Shown: positions 37,134-47,134, numbered from the stretch's first letter. The stretch: DNA of 64,000 bases from Candidatus Hydrogenedentota bacterium (GCA_903893795.1 CAITNO010000015.1:62001-126000); one strand, 5' to 3'. The notes: generated by a model not told the origin, from the sequence alone. Translations and numbers: made by a program.

Positions 37134-37180
37134 CGAGAACAGAAGCAATTTAACCCGACCAAGGACAGGGATTAAAGTAT

Positions 37181-38137
37181 ATGGAAATCACAGCGGCACA
37201 AGTGAAAGAACTGCGCGACGCCACCGGCGTGGGCATGATGGACTGCAAGCGGGCGCTGATCGAGAACGGCGCCGATTTTGACAAGGCGGTGATGTGGCTG
37301 CGCGAAAAAGGCATGGCCAAGGCCGCCAAGCGGGCGGACAAGGTCGCGTCCGAGGGCGCCGTGGTGTCCTGCATCAGCGATGACGGCCGGAGCGGCGCTG
37401 TCGCCGAGGTCAACTGCGAAACCGACTTCGTCGCCCGCGGCGACGAGTTTCGCGCCTTTGCAGCAGGCGTTTGCGCGCAGGCGCTTTTTGCGGGCGACGG
37501 ATGCGACTCCGCGGAGGCCCTGCTGGGCCTTCCCACTGCGGCGGACGCCTCCCGCACGCTGCGCGACACAGTCAGCGAACTGACCGGCAAGTGCGGCGAA
37601 AAGCTGAGCGTGCGCCGCTTTGCCCGCTTTGCGCTGGCCGAAGGCGACACGGGCGTCGTGGCCACCTACATCCACATGAACGGCAAGATTGGCGTGCTGG
37701 CCGAGATCGGATGCGAGAAGGCCGAGGGCCTGCAGAGCGCGGCGTTCAGCGCGTTCACCAATGACCTTTGCCTGCAAATCTGCGCGGCCGCCCCGCGCTG
37801 GATCACCCCGGAAGAGATTTCCCAGTCCGAAACAGACTCGGAGATGGCCCTGTACGTGAAGCAGGCGCTGGAGACGGGCAAGCCGGAGGCGGTGTGCAAG
37901 AAGATTGCCGAGGGCAAGCTGTCCAAATGGCACAGCGAAACCTGCCTGCTTGACCAGCCCTTTGTGAAGGACGACAAGCAGACGATCAAGGGCCTGATCA
38001 AAGCCCTGGCCGGCGACTGCGGCGCGGTTTCCGTGCGCCGTTTCGTCCGCTTCCAGTTGGGCGAGGGCATCGAGAAGCCGGTCTCCGACCTGGCTGCGGA
38101 AGTGGCCGCCGAACTGGCCAAAGCCGAAGGCAAGTAA
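37181..38137 (+). CDS. tsf: Translation elongation factor Ts
   Basis: A 318-residue guanine-nucleotide exchange factor for EF-Tu. The N-terminal UBA-like module ([19 protein letters not shown]) and the TDFV motif ([12 protein letters not shown]), which inserts into EF-Tu, are intact. The core has the two-subdomain pattern of the family and ends in a short helix. It lies 47 bases after rpsB, the usual pairing, and four bases before pyrH. The length is slightly above the E. coli protein. Confidence 0.98.
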   Translation: MEITAAQVKELRDATGVGMMDCKRALIENGADFDKAVMWLREKGMAKAAKRADKVASEGAVVSCISDDGRSGAVAEVNCETDFVARGDEFRAFAAGVCAQALFAGDGCDSAEALLGLPTAADASRTLRDTVSELTGKCGEKLSVRRFARFALAEGDTGVVATYIHMNGKIGVLAEIGCEKAEGLQSAAFSAFTNDLCLQICAAAPRWITPEEISQSETDSEMALYVKQALETGKPEAVCKKIAEGKLSKWHSETCLLDQPFVKDDKQTIKGLIKALAGDCGAVSVRRFVRFQLGEGIEKPVSDLAAEVAAELAKAEGK

Positions 38138-38141
38138 CGGC

Positions 38142-38864
38142 ATGACCGCGCCGGTGTACACCCGGATTCTGCTGAAGATCAGCGGCGAGGCGCTTCAGGG
38201 CCCCTTGGGCCGCGGCGGCATCGATTTCGAGACCGTGGGCAAGTTCGCGGACGAAATTGCCGCCGTGGCGCGCGAGGGGGTCCAAGTGGGCCTCGTCGTG
38301 GGCGCGGGCAACATTTTTCGCGGCGCCAAGGCCGCGGAAACCGGACTGGACCGGCCCACCGGCGACTACATGGGCATGCTGGCCACGGTGATCAACGCAC
38401 TGGCCCTTCAAGCGGCCATCGAGACGCGGGGCGTGGAGACACGCGTGCTGAGCGCCATCGAAATGCCGCCCGTGGCCGAGCGCTACATCCGTCGCCGCGC
38501 GACACGCCACCTCGACAAGGGGCGCGTGGTCATTTTCGCCGCCGGCACCGGCAATCCCTTCTTCACGACCGACACCGCCGCGGCCCTGCGCGCCAACGAG
38601 ATGGGTGCCGAGGTGCTTCTCAAGGCGACCAACGTTGACGGCGTGTACGACGCCGACCCGAAGACGCACCCCGAAGCGGTGCGCTTCGACTCATTGAGCT
38701 ACACCGAGGTGCTCACGCGCGACCTTCGCGTCATGGACGCCACGGCGATATCATTGTGCCGCGAAAACAGGCTGCCCGTGATCGTGTTCAACCTGAACAC
38801 GCCGGGAAACATCCAGAGGGTGTTGCATGGCGAGCCCATCGGGACTCTGGTGAAGGGAGACTGA
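38142..38864 (+). CDS. pyrH: UMP kinase
   Basis: A 240-residue amino-acid-kinase-fold enzyme that phosphorylates UMP to UDP for pyrimidine supply. The family blocks [25 protein letters not shown] and [20 protein letters not shown] are clear, as is [11 protein letters not shown]. Length and order are normal. It sits between tsf and frr with four-base gaps on both sides, so translation is probably coupled. Confidence 0.98.
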   Translation: MTAPVYTRILLKISGEALQGPLGRGGIDFETVGKFADEIAAVAREGVQVGLVVGAGNIFRGAKAAETGLDRPTGDYMGMLATVINALALQAAIETRGVETRVLSAIEMPPVAERYIRRRATRHLDKGRVVIFAAGTGNPFFTTDTAAALRANEMGAEVLLKATNVDGVYDADPKTHPEAVRFDSLSYTEVLTRDLRVMDATAISLCRENRLPVIVFNLNTPGNIQRVLHGEPIGTLVKGD

Positions 38865-38868
38865 TTTC

Positions 38869-39429
38869 ATGCCGCAGCAAGTCACGATGAACGAAGCCCG
38901 GGAGAAGATGGACAAGTGTGTTGACGCGTACCGCCAGGAACTCGCCAACATTCGCACGGGGCGGGCGCACGCGGGCCTGCTCGACAGCGTCGAGCTTGAG
39001 GTGTACGGCTCCAGGATGAAAATCAACCAGCTTGGAAATGTCACCGTGCCCGACGCGCACATGCTGGCGATTGACCTGTGGGACAAATCCCAGATCAACA
39101 CCGTCGAAAAGGCATTGCGCGCCTCGCAGCTCGGCGTGAACCCGTCCAATGACGGTCGGCTGATCCGCATCCCGATTCCGCCGCTCACCGAGGAGCGCCG
39201 CAAGGGCCTCGCCAAGCACGCGGCCCATCTTGCCGAAGAGGCGAAGGTGGCCGTGCGCAACGTGCGGCGCCACGCGCTCGAGGCGATCAAGGCCCATCAG
39301 AAGGACGGCGACATCCCCGAGGACGACGCCCACAAGCTGAGCGACGAAATCCAAAAGCTGACCGACAAGCACATTGCCTCCATAGACGCCGCCTTGAAGA
39401 CCAAGGAGGCGGACATCATGGAGGTGTGA
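38869..39429 (+). CDS. frr: Ribosome recycling factor
   Basis: A 186-residue three-helix-bundle protein that, with EF-G, splits the post-termination ribosome. MDKCVDAYRQELANIRTGRA and IRIPIPPLTEERRKGLAKHA are diagnostic and the size is normal. The gene is followed by a GC-rich hairpin terminator, which separates the rpsB-tsf-pyrH-frr unit from the uppS-cdsA unit. Confidence 0.98.
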   Translation: MPQQVTMNEAREKMDKCVDAYRQELANIRTGRAHAGLLDSVELEVYGSRMKINQLGNVTVPDAHMLAIDLWDKSQINTVEKALRASQLGVNPSNDGRLIRIPIPPLTEERRKGLAKHAAHLAEEAKVAVRNVRRHALEAIKAHQKDGDIPEDDAHKLSDEIQKLTDKHIASIDAALKTKEADIMEV

Positions 39430-39466
39430 TGGGGGCCCGCGCGAACAAGGCCTGACGAATTTGTTT

Positions 39467-39520
39467 CCCGCCGCGCGCGGGCATGGATTGTTCCACGCCC
39501 CCGCGCGGCGGGTTTCTTTT
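39467..39520 (+). terminator. Terminator after frr
   Basis: A GC-rich hairpin between CCCGCCGCGCGCGGGC and the complementary GCCCCCGCGCGGCGGG, with a mostly paired stem and a short loop, followed by TTTCTTTT. It lies 38 bases past the frr stop and 18 bases before the uppS start. Confidence 0.8.
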
Positions 39521-39537
39521 GCGGCGGAAAGGACGGC

Positions 39538-40287
39538 ATGAGCGAAACTCCGACGAAACCCCACATGGACCCGCGCATCGACACGGCGCGCCTGCCCCGC
39601 CACATTGCCATCATCATGGACGGCAACGGACGCTGGGCCGCAGGGCGGGGGCTGACCCGCGCCGAGGGCCACGAGGCGGGCGCGCGCGGCGTGCGTCTGG
39701 CCATCGAGGGATGCCGTGAATTGGGCATTCGCGCGCTCACCCTGTACGCCTTTTCGACCGAAAACTGGCGCCGGTCCAAGACCGAGGTGGATGTGCTTTT
39801 CCGGCTTATGAGCAAGTACATCCGCAAGGAAGTGGACGAGATTCACAAGAACAACATCCGTGTGCGCATGCTCGGCGAGATGGACCGCCTGCCCAAGCGC
39901 GCCGCGGCCGACCTGCGCTACTGTCTTGATCTTACGGCCGGGAACACCGCCATGGACGCCTGTGTTGCGCTCAATTACGGCGGCCGCGCCGAGATCGCCC
40001 GCGCCGCGCGCCTGCTCTGCGAGGAAACGGCCGATGGTCGGCTCCGTCCCGAGCAGGTGGACGAGGCCGCCATCGCCGCGCGCCTCTACGCGCCCGAACA
40101 CAGCGAGGTGGACCTGCTGATCCGCACCAGCGGAGAACTGCGCCTGAGCAATTTCCTGCTGTGGCAGCTGTCCTACGCAGAGATCGTGGTGACGCCCACG
40201 CTCTGGCCCGATTTTGACAAGCAGAGCCTGTGCGACGCGATTGTGGAATACCAGGCGCGCGCGCGCCGCTTTGGAGGCAGGCCATGA
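39538..40287 (+). CDS. uppS: Isoprenyl (undecaprenyl) diphosphate synthase
   Basis: A 249-residue cis-prenyltransferase that builds the C55 lipid carrier. IAIIMDGNGRWAAGRGL holds the catalytic Asp and the FPP-binding loop. TLYAFSTENWRRSKTEV and the C-terminal DLLIRTSGELRLSNFLLWQ block are intact. GGAAAGGA is placed before the ATG. It is coupled by ATGA to cdsA, the frequent order in bacteria, and supplies the carrier recycled by UppP and used by the flippase. Confidence 0.97.
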   Translation: MSETPTKPHMDPRIDTARLPRHIAIIMDGNGRWAAGRGLTRAEGHEAGARGVRLAIEGCRELGIRALTLYAFSTENWRRSKTEVDVLFRLMSKYIRKEVDEIHKNNIRVRMLGEMDRLPKRAAADLRYCLDLTAGNTAMDACVALNYGGRAEIARAARLLCEETADGRLRPEQVDEAAIAARLYAPEHSEVDLLIRTSGELRLSNFLLWQLSYAEIVVTPTLWPDFDKQSLCDAIVEYQARARRFGGRP

Positions 40288-41156
40288 GCGGCACGGGGCA
40301 GCGCCTTGTCACAGGTCTTCTTGCCGCCGCACTGGTGCTGACGGTGTTGTGGATGCCGGCGCTGTACTGGGGCGTTGACCTGCTGGTTGCGCTGCTGGTG
40401 GCCAGGGGCCTGCACGAGTACGCAAGAATGGCCCGGGCCGCCGGGATTGATGTCATGCCCATCGCGGGCATCCTGACGGGTGTGGGCGTGGTGCTGTTCA
40501 ATTCACTGGCCCTGGCGTTTTGGTGGCGCGGCATCGGCGGCATTCCGGTGGTTTCCGGCCTCTCGGGCGCGCTCATCGTGCTTGTCTGCGCACGGCTGTT
40601 TACGGGCCGCCACGATTTGCGCGCCATGGCGGCCGATTTCTTTGGCGTGGCCTATGTGGCCGGTCTGGCCTGTTACATGCTGGTGATGCACCACAGCGGT
40701 GACATGGGTCCGGGCTTTGTGACCTTTCTGCTTGTGGCGGTCTCCTTTTCCGACACGGGTGCCTACTTTGTCGGCCGTGCCTTTGGCAGGCACAAGATGG
40801 CCCCCGTGACCAGCCCGAAGAAAAGCTGGGAGGGCGCCGCGGGCGGCGTGGCCGGTGCCGTGCTGTCCGTGATGGTGCTTTGGCTGCTGGTGCGCCATTT
40901 CCAATGGCAGCGCCACTATCCCCCGGCGATACCCTGGGCCTGGGCGCTGCTTGCCGCGGTGCTGTCGGTCGTCAGCCAGTTTGGCGATTTGGCCGAGTCG
41001 ATGATCAAACGCGAGGCAGGCGTGAAGGATGCGGGCCGTCTTCTGCCCGGTCACGGCGGTGTGCTGGACCGTTGCGACGGCCTGTTGTTTGCCGCGCCGG
41101 CGATGTACTACCTGTACAGCGCCACCACGGCCCTATTCTGGATATTCTCGGGTTGA
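40284..41156 (+). CDS. cdsA: Phosphatidate cytidylyltransferase
   Basis: A 290-residue inner-membrane enzyme that makes CDP-diacylglycerol from phosphatidate and CTP. About eight helices are predicted. The C-terminal signature SQFGDLAESMIKREAGVKD followed by GRLLPGHGGVLDRCDGLL is the classical CDS motif with its metal-binding Asp residues. The ATG at 40284 overlaps the uppS stop. No dxr or rseP gene follows, unlike the common arrangement; prfB comes next. Confidence 0.96.
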   Translation: MSGTGQRLVTGLLAAALVLTVLWMPALYWGVDLLVALLVARGLHEYARMARAAGIDVMPIAGILTGVGVVLFNSLALAFWWRGIGGIPVVSGLSGALIVLVCARLFTGRHDLRAMAADFFGVAYVAGLACYMLVMHHSGDMGPGFVTFLLVAVSFSDTGAYFVGRAFGRHKMAPVTSPKKSWEGAAGGVAGAVLSVMVLWLLVRHFQWQRHYPPAIPWAWALLAAVLSVVSQFGDLAESMIKREAGVKDAGRLLPGHGGVLDRCDGLLFAAPAMYYLYSATTALFWIFSG

Positions 41157-41193
41157 CCGGCCTCCGGCCGCCCGTTATGGAGCACATGAACCC

Positions 41194-42330
41194 ATGTATG
41201 AAGTTGAAGCGCAAAGTATTGCCGAATGCCGCAAGCGTCTCGGGGAACTCCGTTCCTGTCTGAACGTGGACGCGGTGCGGCATGAGATTGTAGGCGTCGA
41301 AAAGGTGATGTCCGAGCACGGTTTCTGGGACGACATGGAGTCGGCCCAGAAAGTGGTGAAAAAGCTCAAGGCCCTCAAGTCCGTGGTCGGCGCGCCCGAC
41401 GAGCTGCACCGCGAGATCGAGGATGCGGCCGTGCTGATCGAGATGGCCGCCGAGGAGGGGGACGCCTCGCTGGAGGAGGAGATCACGGGGCATATGGAGG
41501 TCGTTCGGAAGAAGCTGGAACGGCTTGAACTGAACAGCCTCTTCATGGACCCGCGCGACACCCACCCGGCCATCGTGAATTTCCATCCCGGCGCGGGCGG
41601 CACCGAATCGTGCGACTGGGCCGCCATGCTCTACCGCATGTTCACACGTTTCTGCGAACTGCGCGAGTTCGACGTCGAAGTGCTGGACTTCCAGGACGGC
41701 GACGAGGCGGGCCTCAAGAGCGCCTCTTTGCGCGTAAGCGGTCCCTATGCCTACGGCACGCTGAAAAGCGAGGAGGGCGTGCACCGGCTGGTGCGCATAT
41801 CGCCCTATGACTCGGCCGCCCGCAGGCACACCTCCTTCTCGGCCATCGAAGTCATGGCCGAGGTGGACGACAGCATCGCCATCGAAATCAAGGAGGACGA
41901 GGTCAAGCTGGACGTTTTCCGTTCCAGCGGCGCGGGCGGCCAAAAGGTGAACAAGACCAGTTCCGCCGTGCGTCTGACCCATCTGCCCACGGGCATTGTC
42001 GTCTCCTGCCAGATCGAGCGCTCGCAGCACCGCAATCGCGAGACGGCCATGGGCATGCTTCGCGCAAAGCTCTACGATATCGAGGTCAAGCGGCAGGAAG
42101 CGGAACTGAATGCACTGCGCGAGGGTCAGCAGGATGTTGCCTGGGGCAGCCAGATCCGCAGCTACGTGCTGCACCCCTACCAAATGATCAAAGACCACCG
42201 CACGGGCGCTGAAACGGGCAATGTTGTCCGCGTGCTGGACGGGGAACTGGACCTGTTCGTCGAGTCGTACCTCAAGTGGAATCTGGAACGCAAGAGCCGC
42301 GCGGCCCGCACCGCGCTGGGTCAGGAGTAA
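41194..42330 (+). CDS. prfB: Peptide chain release factor 2
   Basis: A 378-residue factor that reads UGA and UAA stop codons. The GGQ loop (RSSGAGGQKVNKTSSAVRL) is intact. The stop-codon-reading tripeptide, SPF in most RF2 proteins, is SPY here (VRISPYDSAARRHTSFS). The programmed +1 frameshift found in many prfB genes (CTT TGA C) is absent: the corresponding stretch is read straight through, so UGA autoregulation does not operate. The ATG at 41194 has GGAG about 12 bases upstream. It lies between cdsA and lysS, and prfB-lysS is a common pair. Confidence 0.96.
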   Translation: MYEVEAQSIAECRKRLGELRSCLNVDAVRHEIVGVEKVMSEHGFWDDMESAQKVVKKLKALKSVVGAPDELHREIEDAAVLIEMAAEEGDASLEEEITGHMEVVRKKLERLELNSLFMDPRDTHPAIVNFHPGAGGTESCDWAAMLYRMFTRFCELREFDVEVLDFQDGDEAGLKSASLRVSGPYAYGTLKSEEGVHRLVRISPYDSAARRHTSFSAIEVMAEVDDSIAIEIKEDEVKLDVFRSSGAGGQKVNKTSSAVRLTHLPTGIVVSCQIERSQHRNRETAMGMLRAKLYDIEVKRQEAELNALREGQQDVAWGSQIRSYVLHPYQMIKDHRTGAETGNVVRVLDGELDLFVESYLKWNLERKSRAARTALGQE

Positions 42331-42336
42331 CGAATC

Positions 42337-44121
42337 ATGACGGACACCGCGAACACCAACCCGGTTGTGGCTGGAAAAATGCAGAAGCGCGACGCGCTCA
42401 TGGCCGACATCCGCAAGGCCATCGGCGCCGCCGAGGGCGACGTGCAGCGCGTGCCCGAACTGCTTGAGGCCGGCGCATGGGAGGAGGCGGAACAGGTCGC
42501 GGTAGCCTCCGGCGTGCCGGGGCTGTCCAAGAAAGTTCCCGCCTACCGCAAGACGGCCGAACAGATTGCGGCCGCGGTGGCCGTCGCCCCGAAGCATGCC
42601 GCCGCGGCGCAGTCCGACGAGCCGGACGAGGAGGGCGGCGCGGAGCACGAACTGCGCCAGAACCGCATCCGCAAAATGGAGCGCTTTCGCGAGCGCGGCG
42701 ACGAGCCTTTCAAGTACAAGTTTGGTCGTTCCCATCTCATTGGGCAGGCCCGGGCCGACTTTGAGCAGGTGGAGAAGCAGTATCCCGGCGAGGAGCATCT
42801 GGAACTGCCCGCGCGGCTGGCGGGCCGCATCACGGCCAAGCGCATCCAGGGCAAGAGCGCCTTCCTCGACATCCGCGACGACACGGGCCGCATTCAGATC
42901 TTTTTCGGCGAGCAGCAGATTGGCGCCGATTCCTACGAGGCGCTGCGCGACCTCGACATGGGCGACTTCCTCGGCGTGGAGGGTCCGGTCCGGCGCACGC
43001 GCCGGGGCGAGATCACCGTGTTCGCCGTCCGCTGTGAGATTCTCACCAAGGCGCTGCGCCCCGCGCTGAGCAAGTGGCACGGTCTGGCCGACGTGGAGAC
43101 CCGCTACCGCCAGCGCTACCTCGACATGGTGGCCAACCCCGAGGTGCTCGGCGTGTTTGCCAAGCGCATCCGCATGATCCAGGTCATGCGCGAATGGCTT
43201 GCCGCGCGCGGCTATCTGGAAGTGGAGACGCCCATGCTACATGCCATTCCCGGCGGGGCAACAGCCCGCCCGTTCATCACGCACCACAACACCTATGACC
43301 ATGATTTCTACCTGCGCGTCGCGCCCGAACTGCACCTCAAGCGGCTTATCGTGGGCGGCTTTGACAAGGTCTTCGAGATTAACCGCTGCTTCCGCAACGA
43401 GGGCGTGGACACGCGCCACAACCCCGAATTCACCACCATGGAACTGTACGAGGCGTACCAGGACTACATGGGCCTCATGGACGAGACGGAAGAGATGCTC
43501 TGCGACGTGATCGAGCGCACCGTGGGCGCCAGGACGCTGCCCTATCAGGGCCAGGAAATCAGCATCGAGCGGCCCTGGAAGCGCATGAAACTGCACGAGG
43601 CGATCCGCCAGTATGCCGGGATTGATCTGGAGTCCACCCGCGACCGCGAAGAGGCGGCCCGGCTGGCCAAGAGCGTCGGAGTGGACGTGGACCCCACCAT
43701 GGGCTACGGCAAGATCGTTGATGCGGTCATGTCCGAAAAGGTCCAGCCCAACTTGGTCCAGCCCACCTTCCTGTACGATTATCCCATCGAGATTTCGCCG
43801 CTGGCCAAGAAGAAGCGCGGCAACGACGCGCTGACCGAACGCTTCCAGCCCTTTATCGCCTGCCTGGAAGTGGGCAACGCCTTTTCGGAACTGAACGACC
43901 CCATTGACCAGCGTGAGCGTTTCGCGGCCCAGGCCGCCCTGCGCGAGGCGGGCGATGACGAGGCCCAGTATCTGGACGAGGACTTCATCACCGCGCTGGA
44001 GGTGGGCATGCCGCCGACGGCCGGCCTGGGCATCGGCATTGATCGCCTGGCCATGATTTGCACGGACTCCGCGTCCATCCGCGAGGTCATCATCTTTCCG
44101 CAATTGAGAACGATTGTCTAG
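42337..44121 (+). CDS. lysS: Lysine--tRNA ligase (class II) with long N-terminal extension
   Basis: A 594-residue class II aminoacyl-tRNA synthetase. The OB-fold anticodon-binding domain starts near residue 104 (ELRQNRIRKMERFRERG). The catalytic domain has motif 2 (FRNEGVDTRHNPEFTTMELY) and motif 3 (GLGIGIDRLAM). Bacterial LysS is usually near 500 residues; the first ~100 residues are extra. The extension is a charged, Ala-rich helical segment (KMQKRDALMADIRKAIGAAE and onwards) ending in an acidic stretch. Translation of the extension is supported by the ATG lying six bases after prfB, but a later start cannot be excluded. Confidence 0.96.
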   Translation: MTDTANTNPVVAGKMQKRDALMADIRKAIGAAEGDVQRVPELLEAGAWEEAEQVAVASGVPGLSKKVPAYRKTAEQIAAAVAVAPKHAAAAQSDEPDEEGGAEHELRQNRIRKMERFRERGDEPFKYKFGRSHLIGQARADFEQVEKQYPGEEHLELPARLAGRITAKRIQGKSAFLDIRDDTGRIQIFFGEQQIGADSYEALRDLDMGDFLGVEGPVRRTRRGEITVFAVRCEILTKALRPALSKWHGLADVETRYRQRYLDMVANPEVLGVFAKRIRMIQVMREWLAARGYLEVETPMLHAIPGGATARPFITHHNTYDHDFYLRVAPELHLKRLIVGGFDKVFEINRCFRNEGVDTRHNPEFTTMELYEAYQDYMGLMDETEEMLCDVIERTVGARTLPYQGQEISIERPWKRMKLHEAIRQYAGIDLESTRDREEAARLAKSVGVDVDPTMGYGKIVDAVMSEKVQPNLVQPTFLYDYPIEISPLAKKKRGNDALTERFQPFIACLEVGNAFSELNDPIDQRERFAAQAALREAGDDEAQYLDEDFITALEVGMPPTAGLGIGIDRLAMICTDSASIREVIIFPQLRTIV

Positions 44122-44178
44122 GGTCTAGGGTCTGGAAAACAGGAAACTGGACAAGACTTAACCGCGCGCATGCTTACG

Positions 44179-44209
44179 TCCCCCTTTGAAGGGGGATTTA
44201 GGGGGATGT
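44179..44209 (-). repeat. Half copy of the nested palindromic repeat
   Basis: These 31 bases match exactly, in reverse orientation, the right half of the element at 397-502 (the CCCCCTTTGAAGGGGG palindrome plus the adjacent AGGGGGATGT box). The rest of the element is missing. It lies between lysS and the GH123-like gene. Confidence 0.75.
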
Positions 44210-44281
44210 GAATGCGGATCTGGATAGAGTGTGAAACGATTCAATAGAACGATGCAATTTGCCCCCAGTCGGAGACCCCCG

Positions 44282-47134
44282 ATGCGCCTATGCTCATCCG
44301 TTGCCATGCTGCTGCTGCTGTGCGCGGCCTTTTCCGCCCTGGCCGCGGAGGTTACCGACGACGTCGACATCTCGGGCAACTATGTGCAGGTGAAGCTGTC
44401 CCCCAAGGAGGGCGGCGTGGTGGATGTGATGCGCCTGGTCACCGGTTCGCCCAATGCCGTCGGCGCCAACGGCCTGCTGCTCGAGGGCTTCGGCATCCCC
44501 AGCCACTACGTGCCCAACCGCCGGGTCAACGAAAAGCTGGAATCGCTCGACGAATTCAAAGACCGGCCCGTGCTGCGCTTCTCCTACAACTGCGAGGGCC
44601 CCAACATTGAGGGGCTGCACGTGGTTCGCATCATGGAGCCGCTGCCCGACGAGGCCTCCATGCGCGTCACCTGGACGGTGGAGAACAAGGGCACCGACGA
44701 GCAGTGGCTTTCCCCCTGGGTGCGCAACGACCTCCAGCCCGGCGGCATGCGCGGCACCGAGGACCACATCACCTTCGCCTCCCTCGACGGGATGGTGTCG
44801 GCCAACCGCACCGGCTGGTATCCCGCCGCGCGCAACTGGATTGCCTCCACCGACAGCACGACCACGGAAACGGTGTACAGCGTTTTCCACGCCGACCAGA
44901 CCCATTCCTTCCTCACGCTCTGGGACGAGGAGGGTGCGGGACGCGGCTTTCAGGCGGCCTTTGTGCCCACCATGCTCAAGCCCGGCGAGACCTGGAAGAC
45001 TGTGTACCGCGTGGGCATCGTGCGCGGCCTCAAGCGGGTGGACTTTGCCACCGACGAGCTTGCCGTCCAGTTGGACGCCTCCAACGGCCAGCTCATCGCG
45101 CTGCTTGCCGCCGTCAAGCCGCTCAAGGACATTCGCATCGACGCTCGCGCCGTCGCCGAAAACGGGCGCGTCTTCAAGCTGCCAGCGAAGCAGTTCGACA
45201 TTGAACCGGGAAAGGTCATCCGCTGCACCTATCCCTTTGACCCGCCTGCGGTGGGCCACTACGATTTCCTGGCCAAGTTCAGCCAGAACGGGACCACCAT
45301 TCCGCTGGGCGCCGACACCGGTTCTCCCCACGGCGGCATCGATGCGCGTTTCACCGTGGGCAAGCCCGCGCCCAGAACCATGGAGTCCTGGACCGACGCG
45401 CCGCATGCGCTCGACCGCGGGGTCCGCACGCTCAAGCGCACCCTTGCCTTCACCGGCGATGCCGACATCTGGATCGAGCCGTCGCTCGAAAAGGTCTTCA
45501 GCGAGGACAAGGTCGAGGCCGTGGGCACGCCCGTGCCGTCTGTTCAGCTTGGCCTTGCCCGGGGCGAGCGCGAGGCCTTCCAGGTCTGTTTCCGTCCCGC
45601 AAGACAGCCCATGATCCGCACCACGCTCCGGCTGGCCGATTTGGTCCACAGCGACGGCAGCGCGCGCATCACGCCCGCCGACGTGGCGCTCAACGACGTG
45701 CGCTACCAGACGGTCCGCATCCCCTCGCACTTTGAGGGGCCCACCGGTCTCTGGCCCGACGAATTGCCCGCGCACAAGCCCTTTGTGGCCGACCCCGGCG
45801 TGACGACGACGCTGTGGGTCACCGTGCATGCCAAGCCGGGCCTGCCCGGCGGTCTCTACCGTGGCACCTGGAATATCGTGGCCGACGGCGAAAAGCCGCG
45901 CCCCCTCGCCGTCGAGGTGAGTGTGTACGATTTCGACCTGCCCGCCACGCCGCGCCTCAAGACGGACTTCGGCTTCTGGGATGAGGCCGCCGCGCGCGGC
46001 GCGAAGGGCAAGGGCGGCGGACTCACGAAAGCCTATTTGAACAACGCGCTGGAACACCGCGTCACCCTGCGCGAGCCCCTGATGATTAACGGCCCCGAGG
46101 CCGATATGGCGGCGGTCAAAGACGCGCTGGGCCGCGGTGCCACCCAAATCGCCGTGTCGCCCGACCTGCGCGGTTCCCCCGACCAGCTCAAGGCGGTCAA
46201 CGCCCTGGTGCTGCGCGCAGGGCTCAAGGGAAAGGTCTTCACCCCCCTGGCCTATGAGCCGATGGAACCGGGCTGGCCCAAGCTGATTGAGGCCGTAAAC
46301 CAATGGAAAGCCGCCGCGCCCGACATTCCCGTGTCCATCAGCACCATCGGAATCCGGCCCTTCCTGCCCGACGCCTCCGACTTGTGGTGCATCCATTCGC
46401 AGGTCTTTGACACACCCAACGGCATGGACGTGCTCAAACGGATCGGCGCCGGGCGCGAGGTGTGGTGGTACGTCAGCAACACGCCGCCCCGGCCCTACGG
46501 CAACTTCTTTGTCGACTTTGCAGGCATCGAGCACCGCATCCTGTTCTGGCAGGCCTGGGCCCTTGGCATCCGGGGCATGCAGTACTGGAACATCGACTAC
46601 GTCCCCGCATGGCAGAATCCTGAGAAGGACCTGCTGGACGCCACCCCCGTCAATGGCGACGGCGTGCTCGTGTACCCCGGCCCCGACGGGCCAATCAACT
46701 CGATCCGCTGGGAGATTATCCGCGACGGCATTGAGGACTACGACTACCTCTCCCTGTTCATGGACCGGCGCAACAAACTGCTCGAACAGGGCGGTCAGGA
46801 GGCGCTGCTGGCCCGTGCTGCCGAGGTGTTCAACATGGAAAAGGTCCTGCCCAGCCTCGTCACCTTTACCCGAGACACCCAGATGCTGCTCCAGAAGCGC
46901 ACGGACATCGCCAGCATGATTGAGGAGATGGACCGCGTCCTCAAGCCCGGGTCCAAGAAGGCTGGGGCATCCGCATCGGCCCCGCCCCCGGCGCTCCCCA
47001 AACCGGAGCCTCTGCCCAAGCCCGACGATGCCACCCCCCAGGCACCCAAGGGCGGCCTGTTCTCAACACCGCCCTTGCCCCAGTTCCCCCAGATTGGCGC
47101 GCCCAAGAAGAATTTCGGCTCGGGAAAGAAGTAG
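44282..47134 (+). CDS. Large secreted GH123-like / DUF4091 protein
   Basis: A 950-residue exported protein. The signal peptide (SVAMLLLLCAAFSALA) is followed by beta-rich N-terminal domains, then a DUF4091-type catalytic-like domain in the last third (ILFWQAWALGIRGMQYWNID, INSIRWEIIRDGIEDYDYL). This domain is shared with GH123 beta-N-acetylgalactosaminidase relatives. The tail is a low-complexity Pro/Lys/Ala region of about 70 residues. GGAG lies about nine bases before the ATG at 44282; an ATG at 44231 in the same frame would spoil the signal peptide. It is probably a glycan-active surface protein, with the exact substrate unknown. Confidence 0.85.
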   Translation: MRLCSSVAMLLLLCAAFSALAAEVTDDVDISGNYVQVKLSPKEGGVVDVMRLVTGSPNAVGANGLLLEGFGIPSHYVPNRRVNEKLESLDEFKDRPVLRFSYNCEGPNIEGLHVVRIMEPLPDEASMRVTWTVENKGTDEQWLSPWVRNDLQPGGMRGTEDHITFASLDGMVSANRTGWYPAARNWIASTDSTTTETVYSVFHADQTHSFLTLWDEEGAGRGFQAAFVPTMLKPGETWKTVYRVGIVRGLKRVDFATDELAVQLDASNGQLIALLAAVKPLKDIRIDARAVAENGRVFKLPAKQFDIEPGKVIRCTYPFDPPAVGHYDFLAKFSQNGTTIPLGADTGSPHGGIDARFTVGKPAPRTMESWTDAPHALDRGVRTLKRTLAFTGDADIWIEPSLEKVFSEDKVEAVGTPVPSVQLGLARGEREAFQVCFRPARQPMIRTTLRLADLVHSDGSARITPADVALNDVRYQTVRIPSHFEGPTGLWPDELPAHKPFVADPGVTTTLWVTVHAKPGLPGGLYRGTWNIVADGEKPRPLAVEVSVYDFDLPATPRLKTDFGFWDEAAARGAKGKGGGLTKAYLNNALEHRVTLREPLMINGPEADMAAVKDALGRGATQIAVSPDLRGSPDQLKAVNALVLRAGLKGKVFTPLAYEPMEPGWPKLIEAVNQWKAAAPDIPVSISTIGIRPFLPDASDLWCIHSQVFDTPNGMDVLKRIGAGREVWWYVSNTPPRPYGNFFVDFAGIEHRILFWQAWALGIRGMQYWNIDYVPAWQNPEKDLLDATPVNGDGVLVYPGPDGPINSIRWEIIRDGIEDYDYLSLFMDRRNKLLEQGGQEALLARAAEVFNMEKVLPSLVTFTRDTQMLLQKRTDIASMIEEMDRVLKPGSKKAGASASAPPPALPKPEPLPKPDDATPQAPKGGLFSTPPLPQFPQIGAPKKNFGSGKK

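Noticed and set aside
41194-41290. Programmed frameshift site in prfB
   Set aside because: The frame is continuous and no CTT-TGA-C slip site occurs at the expected codons.
44294-46534. 746-codon minus-strand frame opposite the GH123-like gene
   Set aside because: Antisense shadow. Composition is rich in Arg, His, Gly and Ala with no motifs, and the plus strand carries a signal peptide and domain blocks.
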